Position numbers and translations under genes: made by a program. 64,000 nt of DNA, from NCBI GenBank assembly GCA_034669965.1, contig JAXMOK010000010.1:1-64000 (forward strand), in the 5' to 3' direction. Positions within the stretch are counted from its first letter, which is position 1, and every line of letters begins with the position of its first letter. Shown piece by piece: positions 8,728 to 17,009 of this stretch. The notes under the pieces are model-generated. The model did not search any database. It saw only the letters and a program-made list of their open reading frames with translations, and was not told the origin of the DNA. The stretch comes from HXMU1420-13 sp034669965. Its GTDB lineage: Bacteria; Bacteroidota; Rhodothermia; Balneolales; Balneolaceae.

Positions 8728-9942
8728 TTATATCTGTGAAGCGATAAGCATCTCAATTTCCCGATATGGCATGTTAAACATCTTACTTAAGGATTTTTTT
8801 GTAAGATGATTTTTATACACATAGGTGCCATTTCTAAGCGCAACGTTATCCCATAAACATTCTTTAATTCCACCTGCCTCTCCAATTGCCAATACATAGG
8901 GCACAAGTACATTATTTAAAGCATTTGTTGCTGTACGGGCTACATTAGATGGAATATTGGGTACGCAATAATGAGTAACATCATGTACCTGAAAAACAGG
9001 ATTAGAATGGGTTGTTGCTCGGCTCGTTGCTATACATCCGCCTTGATCAATTACGGTGTCAACAATAACGCTGCCGGGTTTCATACTTGCTACCATATCG
9101 TCGGTGATAAGGCACGGTGAGCGATCTCCTTCGGCCATTACAGCACCGATTATTACATCAGTAAATTTAAGTGCATGGCTGAGATATTGTGTATTGGCCA
9201 CTGCTGTAATTATTCTACGGTCTAGATCATTTTCGAGGCGGCGAAGTGCAGCAAGATCGTTATCCATCACAAAAACTTGTGCGCCGTACCCTAATGCAGT
9301 TCGGGCTGCATATTCCGCGGTGATGCCTGCACCTAAAATAACTACCGTAGCTGGTGGTACTCCCGAAATTCCGCCGAGCATAACGCCTTGGCCACCGCTC
9401 AGATTTTCCATGTAATGCGCTGCAATTTGCACCGACATCGAGCCCGTAATTTCGTGCATCATCCGTACAATGGGAAACTCGCCATCAGATCCCCGAATGA
9501 ATTCATATCCAATTCCGGTGATAGATTTTTTAGTTAACGCCTCGAAATATTCCGGCTTTTGGTTTCCCAGGTGCAATGCAGAAATAATAGACTGATTCGG
9601 TTGTACATATTCAATTTCTTCATTGCTTAATGGGGCAACTTTTAGGATTAACTCCGATTTCTTGAATACATCTTCGGAACTAAACGCAATTTCAGCACCG
9701 GATTCGGCATAGTCGCGATCGGAAAACTTAGCTTCATCACCGGCACCTTTTTCGATATAAATATCGTGTCCGTTGGCTTTTAGAATAGCAACACCACCCG
9801 GAGTTAGACAAACTCGGCGTTCATCATTGGAGTGCTCACGTGGGATTCCAATCTTTAATGAAACCTCGCTTCGGGATCGAATCAAGTGTTTTTCGAGCGT
9901 TTTTAACCCAATCTGTTCTGTATCAAGGGGATTGATGTCCAT
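8728..9942 (-). CDS. ald: Alanine dehydrogenase
   Basis: NAD-dependent interconversion of L-alanine with pyruvate and ammonia. The 404-residue protein has the AlaDH/PNT N-terminal domain starting near residue 30 (IGIPREHSNDERRVCLTPGGV), the catalytic Lys region (LILKVAPL) and His in SALHLGNQ. The Rossmann NAD site is VVILGAGITAEYAARTALGYGA, followed by the substrate-loop region DQGGCIATSRATTHSNPV. It is about 30 residues longer at the N-terminus than the shorter family members. The neighbour downstream is a small membrane protein. Confidence 0.9.
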   Translation of the reverse strand: MDINPLDTEQIGLKTLEKHLIRSRSEVSLKIGIPREHSNDERRVCLTPGGVAILKANGHDIYIEKGAGDEAKFSDRDYAESGAEIAFSSEDVFKKSELILKVAPLSNEEIEYVQPNQSIISALHLGNQKPEYFEALTKKSITGIGYEFIRGSDGEFPIVRMMHEITGSMSVQIAAHYMENLSGGQGVMLGGISGVPPATVVILGAGITAEYAARTALGYGAQVFVMDNDLAALRRLENDLDRRIITAVANTQYLSHALKFTDVIIGAVMAEGDRSPCLITDDMVASMKPGSVIVDTVIDQGGCIATSRATTHSNPVFQVHDVTHYCVPNIPSNVARTATNALNNVLVPYVLAIGEAGGIKECLWDNVALRNGTYVYKNHLTKKSLSKMFNMPYREIEMLIASQI

Positions 9943-10014
9943 GGTCCGCTATTTTTGATGATTTTCGGAAGATAGGTAATTCAATCAGGAATTAGGAATA
10001 TGAAAAGGAGGAAG

Positions 10015-10062
10015 AGGGACTGAGTGGCAAAGGGACTGAGGATCAAAGGGACATAGCAGATT
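10015..10062. repeat. 16-bp tandem repeat, three units
   Basis: Between ald and ligA three consecutive 16-base units begin at 10015, 10031 and 10047. Each starts AGGGAC; the first two read AGGGACTGAGTGGCAA and AGGGACTGAGGATCAA, and the third diverges after AGGGAC. The unit is in no reading frame of a gene. The region 9943-10124 holds nothing else that I can identify. Confidence 0.65.
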
Positions 10063-10124
10063 ATTAGATGTGTCAAACCGAAATGTGGATTTGATACTTC
10101 GAATTAGAAGATTTATAACAAAAG

Positions 10125-12131
10125 TTATTCAGGTTCTTCACCTAGAAAATTTAAGAACTTTGTTTCATCCCAAATAGTGATTCCCAAATCCTGAGCTTTG
10201 GTCAGTTTCGATCCGGCTGATTCTCCAGCGAGCACGTAATCGGTTTTTTTGGATACCGACGATGAGGTCTTACCCCCATGTTTTTCTATAATTTCTGATG
10301 CTTGTTTGCGAGAAAGCGATGGTAGCGAGCCTGTTAAAACAACGGTTTTTCCTTCCAACTTTGAAGATGCCAATTCCTGCTCTTCCATTTCGAATTGTAA
10401 TCCCGCGGCTTGCAATCGTTCAATAGTGTTTGTGTTGATCTCGTTTGAGAAAAATTGCGTCACCGATTCAGCTATACGTGGACCAATCGCATCTACATTT
10501 GATAAATCCTCTTCCGAAGCTGTACGTAGATTTTTTATCGATGAAAATGCCTTGGCTAAATCTTTGGCTACCGTTTTGCCTACAAAGCGAATTCCCAAAG
10601 CATAAAGGACACGATCGAAAGGTTGTTCCTTCGCTTTTTTGATAGCAGAAATTAGGTTTTGAGCAGATTTTTCGGCCATTCGTTCAAGAGGAACGATCTG
10701 TTCCACTTTCAAATCAAACAAATCGGCATAGTTGGTAATCAAACCTTCCGTTACTAATTGATCCACAACCGACTCACCCAATCCTTCGATATCAAGGGCA
10801 TCACGGGAAGCAAAGTGCTCAATTTTGATTCTAACTTGTGGCGGGCACTCAGGATTGATGCATCGCCATGCTACTTCTCCTTCATACTTAATCAATTCAG
10901 CTTCGCACGCTGGACAATGAGCAGGGAAATCGAAAGACGCGGAACGACCTTCCCGATTTGGATCTACTACACTTACCACCTGAGGGATAATTTCGCCGGC
11001 CTTTTCAACCAAAACAGTATCTCCAATACGAATGTCTTTTCGATGGATTTCCTCTTCGTTGTGGAGGGAGGCTCGCTTTACAGTTGTTCCGGCTAATAAT
11101 ACCGGTTCGAGCTCTGCAACAGGGGTGATGGTTCCTAATCGACCCACTTGCAGTGAAATATCGTTGAGTTTGGTTTGAGCTTGTTCAGCCTCGAATTTAT
11201 AGGCAATTGCCCATCGTGGAAACTTTGAGGTGCTACCTAATTGATCGCGTAAATTTGCCTGATTGATTTTGATTACAACACCATCGGTTTCGTAGGGGAG
11301 TTCGTGGCGTAAAGCATCAAATCTATGAATCACTTCAAGTACTTCTTCGATAGTATTGCAAACGGTTGGGTGATCGTTAACAGGCAATCCATACTCTTGG
11401 ATAAGCTCGTTTTTCTTCCATTGGGTGATGTTAGGATCTTCATCATCGAAGATTAGATCGAAAGCAAAAAACCGAATAGGACGTTGCGCTACGGCTTTAG
11501 GATCCTGCATTTTCAGCGATCCAGCCGTTGAATTTCTCGGATTTGCGAACACACTCAAGCCTTCTTCTTCCCGGCGTTCATTCATCCGGGCAAAGGCTTC
11601 GCGTTCCATATAAGCCTCGCCGCGAACTTCAACCACTGCCGGATAATCACCAGAAAGTGTAAGCGGAATATCGTGCACTGTTTTGAGGTTTCGTGTGATG
11701 TCATCGCCTTTTTCGCCGTTGCCACGTGTAGCTCCGAGAACAAAGTTTCCATCTTCGTATCGCAAACGGATCGAAGCTCCATCAAACTTTAATTCTACCA
11801 GATAATTGTAGTCGGTATGGCCCAAAATCTTTTGCACTCGACCATCAAAATCTTTGAGTTCTTGCTCATTATAGGTGTTATCTAAGCTGAGCATAGGTAC
11901 AGGATGCAGTACCGAATTAAACTGTGAGGAAATCTCGCCGCCTACCCTTTGAGTAGGAGAATCAGCCGTTACTAATTCGAATTGGTGCTCTAACGCTTCT
12001 AACTCTTTTAACGACTCATCAAAATCTTTGTCGCTCATAAAAGGTTGGGCATCCTCATAGTAAGCTTCGTTAGCTTTATTCAGCAGAGAACGTAGCTTAT
12101 CAACCCGTTTAATGGCGTCTTGCTTGTTCAT
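10125..12131 (-). CDS. ligA: NAD-dependent DNA ligase LigA
   Basis: Replicative ligase sealing nicks with NAD. The 668-residue protein shows the N-terminal Ia domain (YYEDAQPFMSDKDFD), the adenylation site KFDG with nucleophile Lys115, an OB-fold, and a zinc finger with CPAC...CINPEC. Helix-hairpin-helix repeats (ALDIEGLG, ALGIRFVGKTVA) and a C-terminal BRCT domain follow (about 590-668, GKTVVLTGSLPSLSRKQA). Normal length. It lies 12 bases downstream of the RodZ-like gene, in one minus-strand unit. Confidence 0.96.
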   Translation of the reverse strand: MNKQDAIKRVDKLRSLLNKANEAYYEDAQPFMSDKDFDESLKELEALEHQFELVTADSPTQRVGGEISSQFNSVLHPVPMLSLDNTYNEQELKDFDGRVQKILGHTDYNYLVELKFDGASIRLRYEDGNFVLGATRGNGEKGDDITRNLKTVHDIPLTLSGDYPAVVEVRGEAYMEREAFARMNERREEEGLSVFANPRNSTAGSLKMQDPKAVAQRPIRFFAFDLIFDDEDPNITQWKKNELIQEYGLPVNDHPTVCNTIEEVLEVIHRFDALRHELPYETDGVVIKINQANLRDQLGSTSKFPRWAIAYKFEAEQAQTKLNDISLQVGRLGTITPVAELEPVLLAGTTVKRASLHNEEEIHRKDIRIGDTVLVEKAGEIIPQVVSVVDPNREGRSASFDFPAHCPACEAELIKYEGEVAWRCINPECPPQVRIKIEHFASRDALDIEGLGESVVDQLVTEGLITNYADLFDLKVEQIVPLERMAEKSAQNLISAIKKAKEQPFDRVLYALGIRFVGKTVAKDLAKAFSSIKNLRTASEEDLSNVDAIGPRIAESVTQFFSNEINTNTIERLQAAGLQFEMEEQELASSKLEGKTVVLTGSLPSLSRKQASEIIEKHGGKTSSSVSKKTDYVLAGESAGSKLTKAQDLGITIWDETKFLNFLGEEPE

Positions 12132-12143
12132 AGAGAAAGAATG

Positions 12144-13259
12144 TTAATTCGAAAGAGGATAGACTAAACTATCCGGTGGGCCAACTTCAAATGGAAACAC
12201 TGCGGAAGGTTGAATAAAATATTTTTCATCATCCAGAATGGTTCTTGTGAGCATAATTGAATCAAAAGAATCATCATAATAGTTTTCGAAAGGTTGCTCA
12301 ATTACATGGCCGTTAAATAGGAGAAGCATTCTTGTGTATTGGCCACGAACAAGAAGTGTGTCGGTAAAATTGTAATTGTACGCCTGCCCTTGTTCCATCC
12401 AAAATGGATTAGTTCGCCAGTTAAAATCGGAAGTTACTCTAACCGGTTCGAGTTTATCAAACGCTGCGTACACACTTACGGTAAGAGTTTCGGTAAGCGC
12501 ATTGCTGAACGGCAAGTTAACTGCTCTGGGTCTTTCAGGTTCGTCGTTGTCCTCGGTTTCCTCAGCAAGTAATTCTTGCGGTGCATCTTGAACTTCAGGG
12601 ATAAGATCTTCGGTAGAAGGTGCAACCAGGGCAGTGCTATCAATCAATGCATCATTGATTAATGGAGTTGTGTCACTTTCACCCAAAACTTCTGCATTCT
12701 CAACGGGATCGTCGGAGCTAAAGAATCCCATAATCGGTTCGCGATAAATGAAAATGAGAATCGCCAACAAAATGATTACCAATGCTATGGCAACCGGAAG
12801 AATAATTTTTGTACCTGCTGCCGGTGCGTTAAAACGTTTACCTAAATCAGCCCAGTTTACGTTTTCAACCGTTGGGGTTGGTTTCGGATCTTTTTCTTCG
12901 ATGTCGGGCTTTTGCAAGATAATTTCAGACTCATCGGAGGTAACTAGATTTTCTGAAGCTACCTCTTCGTCTTCAATAGAAAGTGCATTATCAACTTCCA
13001 AAACCGATCCCGGATTGTAAAGACCTGCTTCGATAGAATCTAAAGCATCAACTATGGCCTGATCGTGAATACCCAGCGCTTTGGCATACGAACGCACAAA
13101 ACTTCGTGTATAGGTTTTGTTCGATTCAATTTGATCAAAAATCGAGTCATCCTCGATAGATGCCAGAATCTGCGTTGGGATTTTAATCTGGCCTTGAATC
13201 TCCTCTAAAGTGAGACCTAAACGTTTTCTTTTGGCAGTTAAATCTTTCCCAAGCGACAT
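12144..13259 (-). CDS. RodZ-like helix-turn-helix membrane protein
   Basis: A 371-residue protein. An N-terminal HTH_25-type domain (residues 1-75: GKDLTAKRKRLGLTLEEI ... NKTYTRSFVRSYAKALGI) precedes an acidic linker, one membrane helix at about 150-172, and a mostly beta, extracytoplasmic C-terminal domain (about 255-371). This is the RodZ layout, in which the cytoplasmic domain binds the MreB cytoskeleton. The C-terminal domain is only weakly like DUF4115, so a RodZ function is inferred from architecture. It is divergent from comF and upstream of ligA. Confidence 0.75.
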   Translation of the reverse strand: MSLGKDLTAKRKRLGLTLEEIQGQIKIPTQILASIEDDSIFDQIESNKTYTRSFVRSYAKALGIHDQAIVDALDSIEAGLYNPGSVLEVDNALSIEDEEVASENLVTSDESEIILQKPDIEEKDPKPTPTVENVNWADLGKRFNAPAAGTKIILPVAIALVIILLAILIFIYREPIMGFFSSDDPVENAEVLGESDTTPLINDALIDSTALVAPSTEDLIPEVQDAPQELLAEETEDNDEPERPRAVNLPFSNALTETLTVSVYAAFDKLEPVRVTSDFNWRTNPFWMEQGQAYNYNFTDTLLVRGQYTRMLLLFNGHVIEQPFENYYDDSFDSIMLTRTILDDEKYFIQPSAVFPFEVGPPDSLVYPLSN

Positions 13260-13353
13260 AGGGTACGGCGTAAATTTCGGCGTTGTTATTTTGAAAGCAA
13301 ACTAAGTAATTAAAGCATTCAGCAAAAGCAAAGAGAAAATAAAAATTGGGGAT

Positions 13354-14049
13354 ATTCTAAACATCAAATACATAGCGGGTGGTATAAAGGAAGCTCTGTT
13401 TCCACATGTCTGCGAACTTTGTGGATTGCAACTGCCGGATACTACCGAGTTTTTGTGTTCTACTTGCCTTAAATCGCGATTCGAACGAACCGAATTACGA
13501 GAGGGAAATACAACCTCGGATATCTTTTTGCCTGAATCTATATCATTTCAATTTGCACTCTGGAATTTCGATAAAGGTGGTTTCCTCCAGGATTTATTGC
13601 ACGACTTGAAGTACAATCAGTTAAGCGGAGTAGGAGTAGATTTGGGAAAGGTCCTAGGCTCAGCATTAGTTGATCATAACATTTTAGAAGATGATTCATG
13701 GGTGATTGTACCGGTTCCATTGCATCGCAAAAAGAAGAAAAAAAGAGGATACAATCAGGCTAGAAAAATTGCTAAAGGAGTAAGTATGAGTACAAGCTGT
13801 ACACTTATCAACCAAGAAGTCGTAACTCGGATAAAACACACAGCTACACAAACTGGTTTTACACTTGAGAAGCGAAATAAAAATATCGCAAATGCCTTTG
13901 AAGTTTTGAATAATGCCATGCTAAAAAACGCTGCGTGTTTAATAATTGATGATGTATTTACCACCGGAGCAACTACTTTTGAGTTAGCTAGCACCTTGAT
14001 AAATGCAGGTGTACGAAAAATCGGGATTGCTACTGTTGCTCAAGCATGA
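13354..14049 (+). CDS. ComF family phosphoribosyltransferase-like protein (start codon uncertain)
   Basis: ComF-type protein linked in other bacteria to DNA uptake. The C-terminal phosphoribosyltransferase fold is clear, with PVPLHRKKKKKRGYNQA and the PRPP loop LIIDDVFTTGATT. The N-terminal zinc finger (CELCG ... CSTC) lies upstream of the first conventional start, a TTG at 13426. The frame is open back to 13306 but has no ATG, GTG or TTG in that stretch. I place the start at ATT 13354, preceded by GGGG, giving an N-terminus reading MLNIKYIAGGIKEALFPHVC; this is a judgement. If translation began at 13426 the first CxxC would be lost. Confidence 0.7.
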   Translation: MLNIKYIAGGIKEALFPHVCELCGLQLPDTTEFLCSTCLKSRFERTELREGNTTSDIFLPESISFQFALWNFDKGGFLQDLLHDLKYNQLSGVGVDLGKVLGSALVDHNILEDDSWVIVPVPLHRKKKKKRGYNQARKIAKGVSMSTSCTLINQEVVTRIKHTATQTGFTLEKRNKNIANAFEVLNNAMLKNAACLIIDDVFTTGATTFELASTLINAGVRKIGIATVAQA

Positions 14050-14080
14050 ACCTTAACGTTGAGTACCCTATATTTGGGAC

Positions 14081-14752
14081 ATGAATGCACGTAAAGTTGG
14101 CCAATCGAAATGGCAAATGTTAGAAATGCCGGACGGTATTTCCACTTCCAATGGAATTTGGTATCACATAACCAGAGAACGAATTGAAAAATATGTGCCC
14201 GGACTTTTAAAAAAAGTTCGACTCGAACGCATTATTCAACAAGCTGATGCCTGGGTGGTGAGCGTTGATGGCTTAGCGTTGTTACTTTATTTCGTTCTTT
14301 TATTTTTATGGATACCACCATTATCAGCATTTTTGGTTTCCATACTTTTCTTTCTGTTTGTATTTCTGAATACTGCCGCCTTAATCAGTGTGTGGGCTTC
14401 CCGATTGATGCAGGTATTTGCTAGCGATGGATTTTTGTACGGAATCTCGGCACTTCTTTTGATCGGAATATCATTTAATACATCAGGAACGATACCTTTT
14501 TTACCTTCAACAATGACCGGAGTTTGGTACGGCGTTGGCTTGGTATTTCTATTTAAAGTGGGATTGCTGCGACTTTTGTTGAAATTTATCGAGAGTAAAA
14601 TGCAAAAAGCAGTAGAACGCCAAGATCGAATATTAAACATGTTACTGATCCGGTATGGAATGAGCGAAGGGATCTTGACTAAATCGGTAGATGAAATGCA
14701 GGACGAGCTGATCCGATTGCAGAATTATCATAAAACGAGAAAGAAGAAATGA
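14081..14752 (+). CDS. Membrane protein of unknown function (223 aa)
   Basis: The first ~60 residues are soluble (KWQMLEMPDGISTSNGIWYHITRERI). They are followed by about four hydrophobic segments between residues 65 and 170 and a charged C-terminal helix (about 170-223, QKAVERQDRILNMLLIRYG ... RLQNYHKTRKKK) likely to be cytoplasmic and partly coiled. It starts 31 bases after comF and shares an ATGA overlap with the next gene, so these genes probably form an operon. No known family recognised. Confidence 0.65.
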   Translation: MNARKVGQSKWQMLEMPDGISTSNGIWYHITRERIEKYVPGLLKKVRLERIIQQADAWVVSVDGLALLLYFVLLFLWIPPLSAFLVSILFFLFVFLNTAALISVWASRLMQVFASDGFLYGISALLLIGISFNTSGTIPFLPSTMTGVWYGVGLVFLFKVGLLRLLLKFIESKMQKAVERQDRILNMLLIRYGMSEGILTKSVDEMQDELIRLQNYHKTRKKK

Positions 14753-15321
14753 AAAACCTGATTTGGGTTCTTACGTTTTTTTGGATCGGTTCATGTGCAC
14801 CAACCAGCATTATAGTTGATAATTTTAGCGTAGTGAGTGTTGCATCGGTTCCTGATTTACAAGTTCAAAGCAGGGTCTTAAACCCACAATCTCGAAATCA
14901 GATCAATGACCAAAAACTGATAGAGCAGAAAGGAACTTATTATTTAGATAAAGTGGTGTTGGGATATTCGAATCAACTAGATGGAATTTATTTTGACAAT
15001 GCCGATCAATCGGGCTTGCATTTCGAAGTGGAGTCGATGAAGGTGAAAAAAGGATTCACTTTCAATTTGATTGACCCCGGTCCGGTTTACAAAATGAGCA
15101 TGAAGGTGAACATTTATCAAAACGGGCGCAGGTTAAACAACGAGACCTACACCACCAGAGTTAATATGGCCCAAATTGTACACGAAGATAAATTCTGGAA
15201 TTGGCTGTCATCCGAAGAGATTAGCGATACCAACAATCAAATTCTCACGTTCGAACGTGGGCTTAGAAATCTATACAGAGACGTATACTTTAAACACCTA
15301 AACATATCACTCACTTTATGA
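14749..15321 (+). CDS. Putative lipoprotein of unknown function (190 aa)
   Basis: The N-terminus is a lipoprotein signal (LIWVLTFFWIGSCAP, lipobox GSC near residue 16). The remaining ~170 residues are mixed and unremarkable, with a motif-free beta-rich look. Start and stop codons overlap neighbours in ATGA junctions on both sides (14749-14752 and 15318-15321), indicating translational coupling with the membrane protein before and the phosphatase after. Function unknown. Confidence 0.65.
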   Translation: MKNLIWVLTFFWIGSCAPTSIIVDNFSVVSVASVPDLQVQSRVLNPQSRNQINDQKLIEQKGTYYLDKVVLGYSNQLDGIYFDNADQSGLHFEVESMKVKKGFTFNLIDPGPVYKMSMKVNIYQNGRRLNNETYTTRVNMAQIVHEDKFWNWLSSEEISDTNNQILTFERGLRNLYRDVYFKHLNISLTL

Positions 15322-15956
15322 GCGTTAAACATTTCTACCTGATCAGGCATGGTGAAACAGACTATAATAAATCGCTAAAATTACAAGGTAGAGGCATAGA
15401 TGCTGCGCTAAACGAGCAAGGTAGAATGCAAGCCGATTGTGTAGCCAAAGCGTTGGAAGAGGTGCAAATATCCCAAATTATAACGAGCAGCCTCAAACGT
15501 GCTCAAGAATCTGCAGAGCCGCTAAGCGAGCAAAAGGGGATAGAATACCAAAGCTTTTCCGAGTTAGATGAAATGGACTTTGGCGATTGGGAAGGCCGTA
15601 TTTTCGATGACGTGATCGGCGAAATAAGAGAGATTCAATCGCAATGGGAAGCAGGAAATACTGCTGCAAATGTTCCGGGTGGAGAATCGCCTGAAGAAGT
15701 ATATCAGCGTTCAGGAACTAAGCTGAGAGAAATAGCAGCACAAACCAGTCATGAACATACAGCAGTAGTGATTCATGGGAGATTAATCAGAATTCTACTA
15801 GCTGGTTTGTTAGACTATGGCTTAGAAAATATGCATCAAATTAACCATCAAAATGGATCCATCAATCACATAATATGGAAAGATGGAGCGTTTGAAGCCG
15901 TTCAGCTAAATATGGTTGAACACCTGCCCAAAAGTGAACTGGTTTGGAATAAATAA
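15318..15956 (+). CDS. Histidine phosphatase family protein
   Basis: A 212-residue phosphoglycerate-mutase-like phosphatase. The catalytic RHG motif is in YLIRHGETDYN near the N-terminus, the second arginine in SSLKRAQESAEPL, an acidic pair in LDEMDFGDWEG, and the second catalytic histidine in AVVIHGRLIRILLA. Family members dephosphorylate small phosphorylated metabolites such as alpha-ribazole phosphate or sugar phosphates; the substrate cannot be told here. It is the last gene of a coupled group with the preceding lipoprotein (ATGA overlap). Confidence 0.82.
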   Translation: MSVKHFYLIRHGETDYNKSLKLQGRGIDAALNEQGRMQADCVAKALEEVQISQIITSSLKRAQESAEPLSEQKGIEYQSFSELDEMDFGDWEGRIFDDVIGEIREIQSQWEAGNTAANVPGGESPEEVYQRSGTKLREIAAQTSHEHTAVVIHGRLIRILLAGLLDYGLENMHQINHQNGSINHIIWKDGAFEAVQLNMVEHLPKSELVWNK

Positions 15957-15981
15957 ATCTCCCTCTCGATACAAATAACCT

Positions 15982-16023
15982 TATCTTTGCCAACTTTAGA
16001 ACCATTTGCCAATGAGAATGGTT
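15982..16023 (+). promoter_or_regulatory. Possible promoter -7 box and palindrome upstream of menG/ubiE
   Basis: TATCTTTG at 15982-15989 matches the Bacteroidetes -7 consensus TAnnTTTG, but no TTTG -33 box lies at the usual distance. Just downstream, AACCATT (16000-16006) and AATGGTT (16017-16023) form an inverted repeat that could be an operator or a 5' leader hairpin before the ATG at 16049. Confidence 0.35.
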
Positions 16024-16048
16024 AGCACAGCAAAAAGTATGATGTTTT

Positions 16049-16738
16049 ATGAGTGAAAAAGTACGTTCGATGTTTGCAGACATTGCCGGTGATTATGATC
16101 GAATTAATACGGTTCTATCATTTGGAGTTCATCACGCATGGCGGGCTAAAGCTATTAAAGAAAGTAATGCTAAAGAAGGCGATCACGTTTTAGATTGTGC
16201 CACCGGTACCGGTGACCTGGCAATCGAGTTCAAAAAAACGGTTGGTAAATCCGGATACGTACTTGGTACCGATTTTTGTGCTCCGATGATTGAACCGGCG
16301 CCCGACAAAGCCAAAAAACAAGGGTTGGAGATTGATTTTGAAGTAGCCGATGCAATGAACCTACCCTACGAAGACAATCGCTTTGACATAGCTAGTATTT
16401 CGTTTGGTATTCGCAATGTGGACGAACCCGTAACTGCTTTAAAGGAAATGGCAAGAGTGGTTAAACCTGGTGGGAGAGTGGTAGTGCTGGAATTTGGCCA
16501 ACCAAAGGGTCTAATGAAACTTCCATATAATTTATATAGCCAACACATTATGCCGGCAGTAGGAGGTTGGTTAAGCGGTAATCGCGAAGCTTACACTTAT
16601 TTACCAAGAACCAGTGCGACATTTCCGGCCGGGAAAAACTTCCTCAAACTGATGGAAGAGTCTAAAAGTTTTATTGATTATCGAGCCGTGCGATTAACGG
16701 GTGGCATTGCATACATTTATGTTGGATTGGTTCAATAA
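16049..16738 (+). CDS. menG: Demethylmenaquinone methyltransferase (UbiE/MenG)
   Basis: SAM-dependent C-methylation of demethylmenaquinone, the last step of menaquinone synthesis. The 229-residue protein has VRSMFADIAGDYDRIN, the SAM-binding motif LDCATGTGDLA, and the UbiE signatures FGIRNVDEP and GGRVVVLEFGQP. The C-terminus is YLPRTSATFPAG ... LTGGIAYIYVGL. A menaquinone rather than ubiquinone role is inferred from the Bacteroidetes-like setting. Monocistronic, followed by a T-rich terminator candidate and then the alginate locus. Confidence 0.92.
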   Translation: MSEKVRSMFADIAGDYDRINTVLSFGVHHAWRAKAIKESNAKEGDHVLDCATGTGDLAIEFKKTVGKSGYVLGTDFCAPMIEPAPDKAKKQGLEIDFEVADAMNLPYEDNRFDIASISFGIRNVDEPVTALKEMARVVKPGGRVVVLEFGQPKGLMKLPYNLYSQHIMPAVGGWLSGNREAYTYLPRTSATFPAGKNFLKLMEESKSFIDYRAVRLTGGIAYIYVGLVQ

Positions 16739-16779
16739 AAATCGGCTGATTTGTCCAAATCTGGAAAATCACTCTCAGA

Positions 16780-16804
16780 AAAAGCGCTTTTCTTATTTTT
16801 TTTT
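16780..16804 (+). terminator. Possible terminator after menG
   Basis: The palindrome AAAAGCGCTTTT (16780-16791) is followed by a long T-run ending at 16804. The stem is short and AT-rich, so strength is doubtful, but the position 40 bases after the menG stop fits. Confidence 0.4.
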
Positions 16805-16950
16805 CTGAAATAACAGAATTCATCATCTGCTATCGATGGGTATGTATATCTATAAAAACTGAATTTCCGATAGTAAGGCCTCACTTTTTAGCAAAATCTT
16901 TCTCCAATCAAACTTTTTTGAAAGCGTTTTTTTAAGACGTTTGCGTATCT

Positions 16951-16980
16951 AATTGGTCAACCAATATTGGTCAACCAATT
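16951..16980 (+). promoter_or_regulatory. Double palindromic operator (FadR/GntR-type) before the alginate locus
   Basis: Two identical 14-base palindromes, ATTGGTCAACCAAT, lie directly end to end at 16952-16965 and 16966-16979; with the flanking bases they make a 30-base perfect symmetrical sequence. The core TGGT-CA-ACCA fits the GT...AC operator pattern of FadR-subfamily GntR regulators, and a gene of that subfamily lies 2.2 kb downstream (19208). The site is 30 bases before the ATG at 17010, where bound protein would block transcription initiation or elongation. I saw no other copy of the 14-mer in the window. Assignment of the regulator is inference. Confidence 0.75.
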
Positions 16981-17009
16981 TGGGGTAACACTAATCAATC
17001 AGAATAATA

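Noticed and set aside
16967..17009. Longer N-terminus for the T9SS repeat protein
   Set aside because: It would be translated from inside the operator, and the signal peptide begins at ATG 17010.
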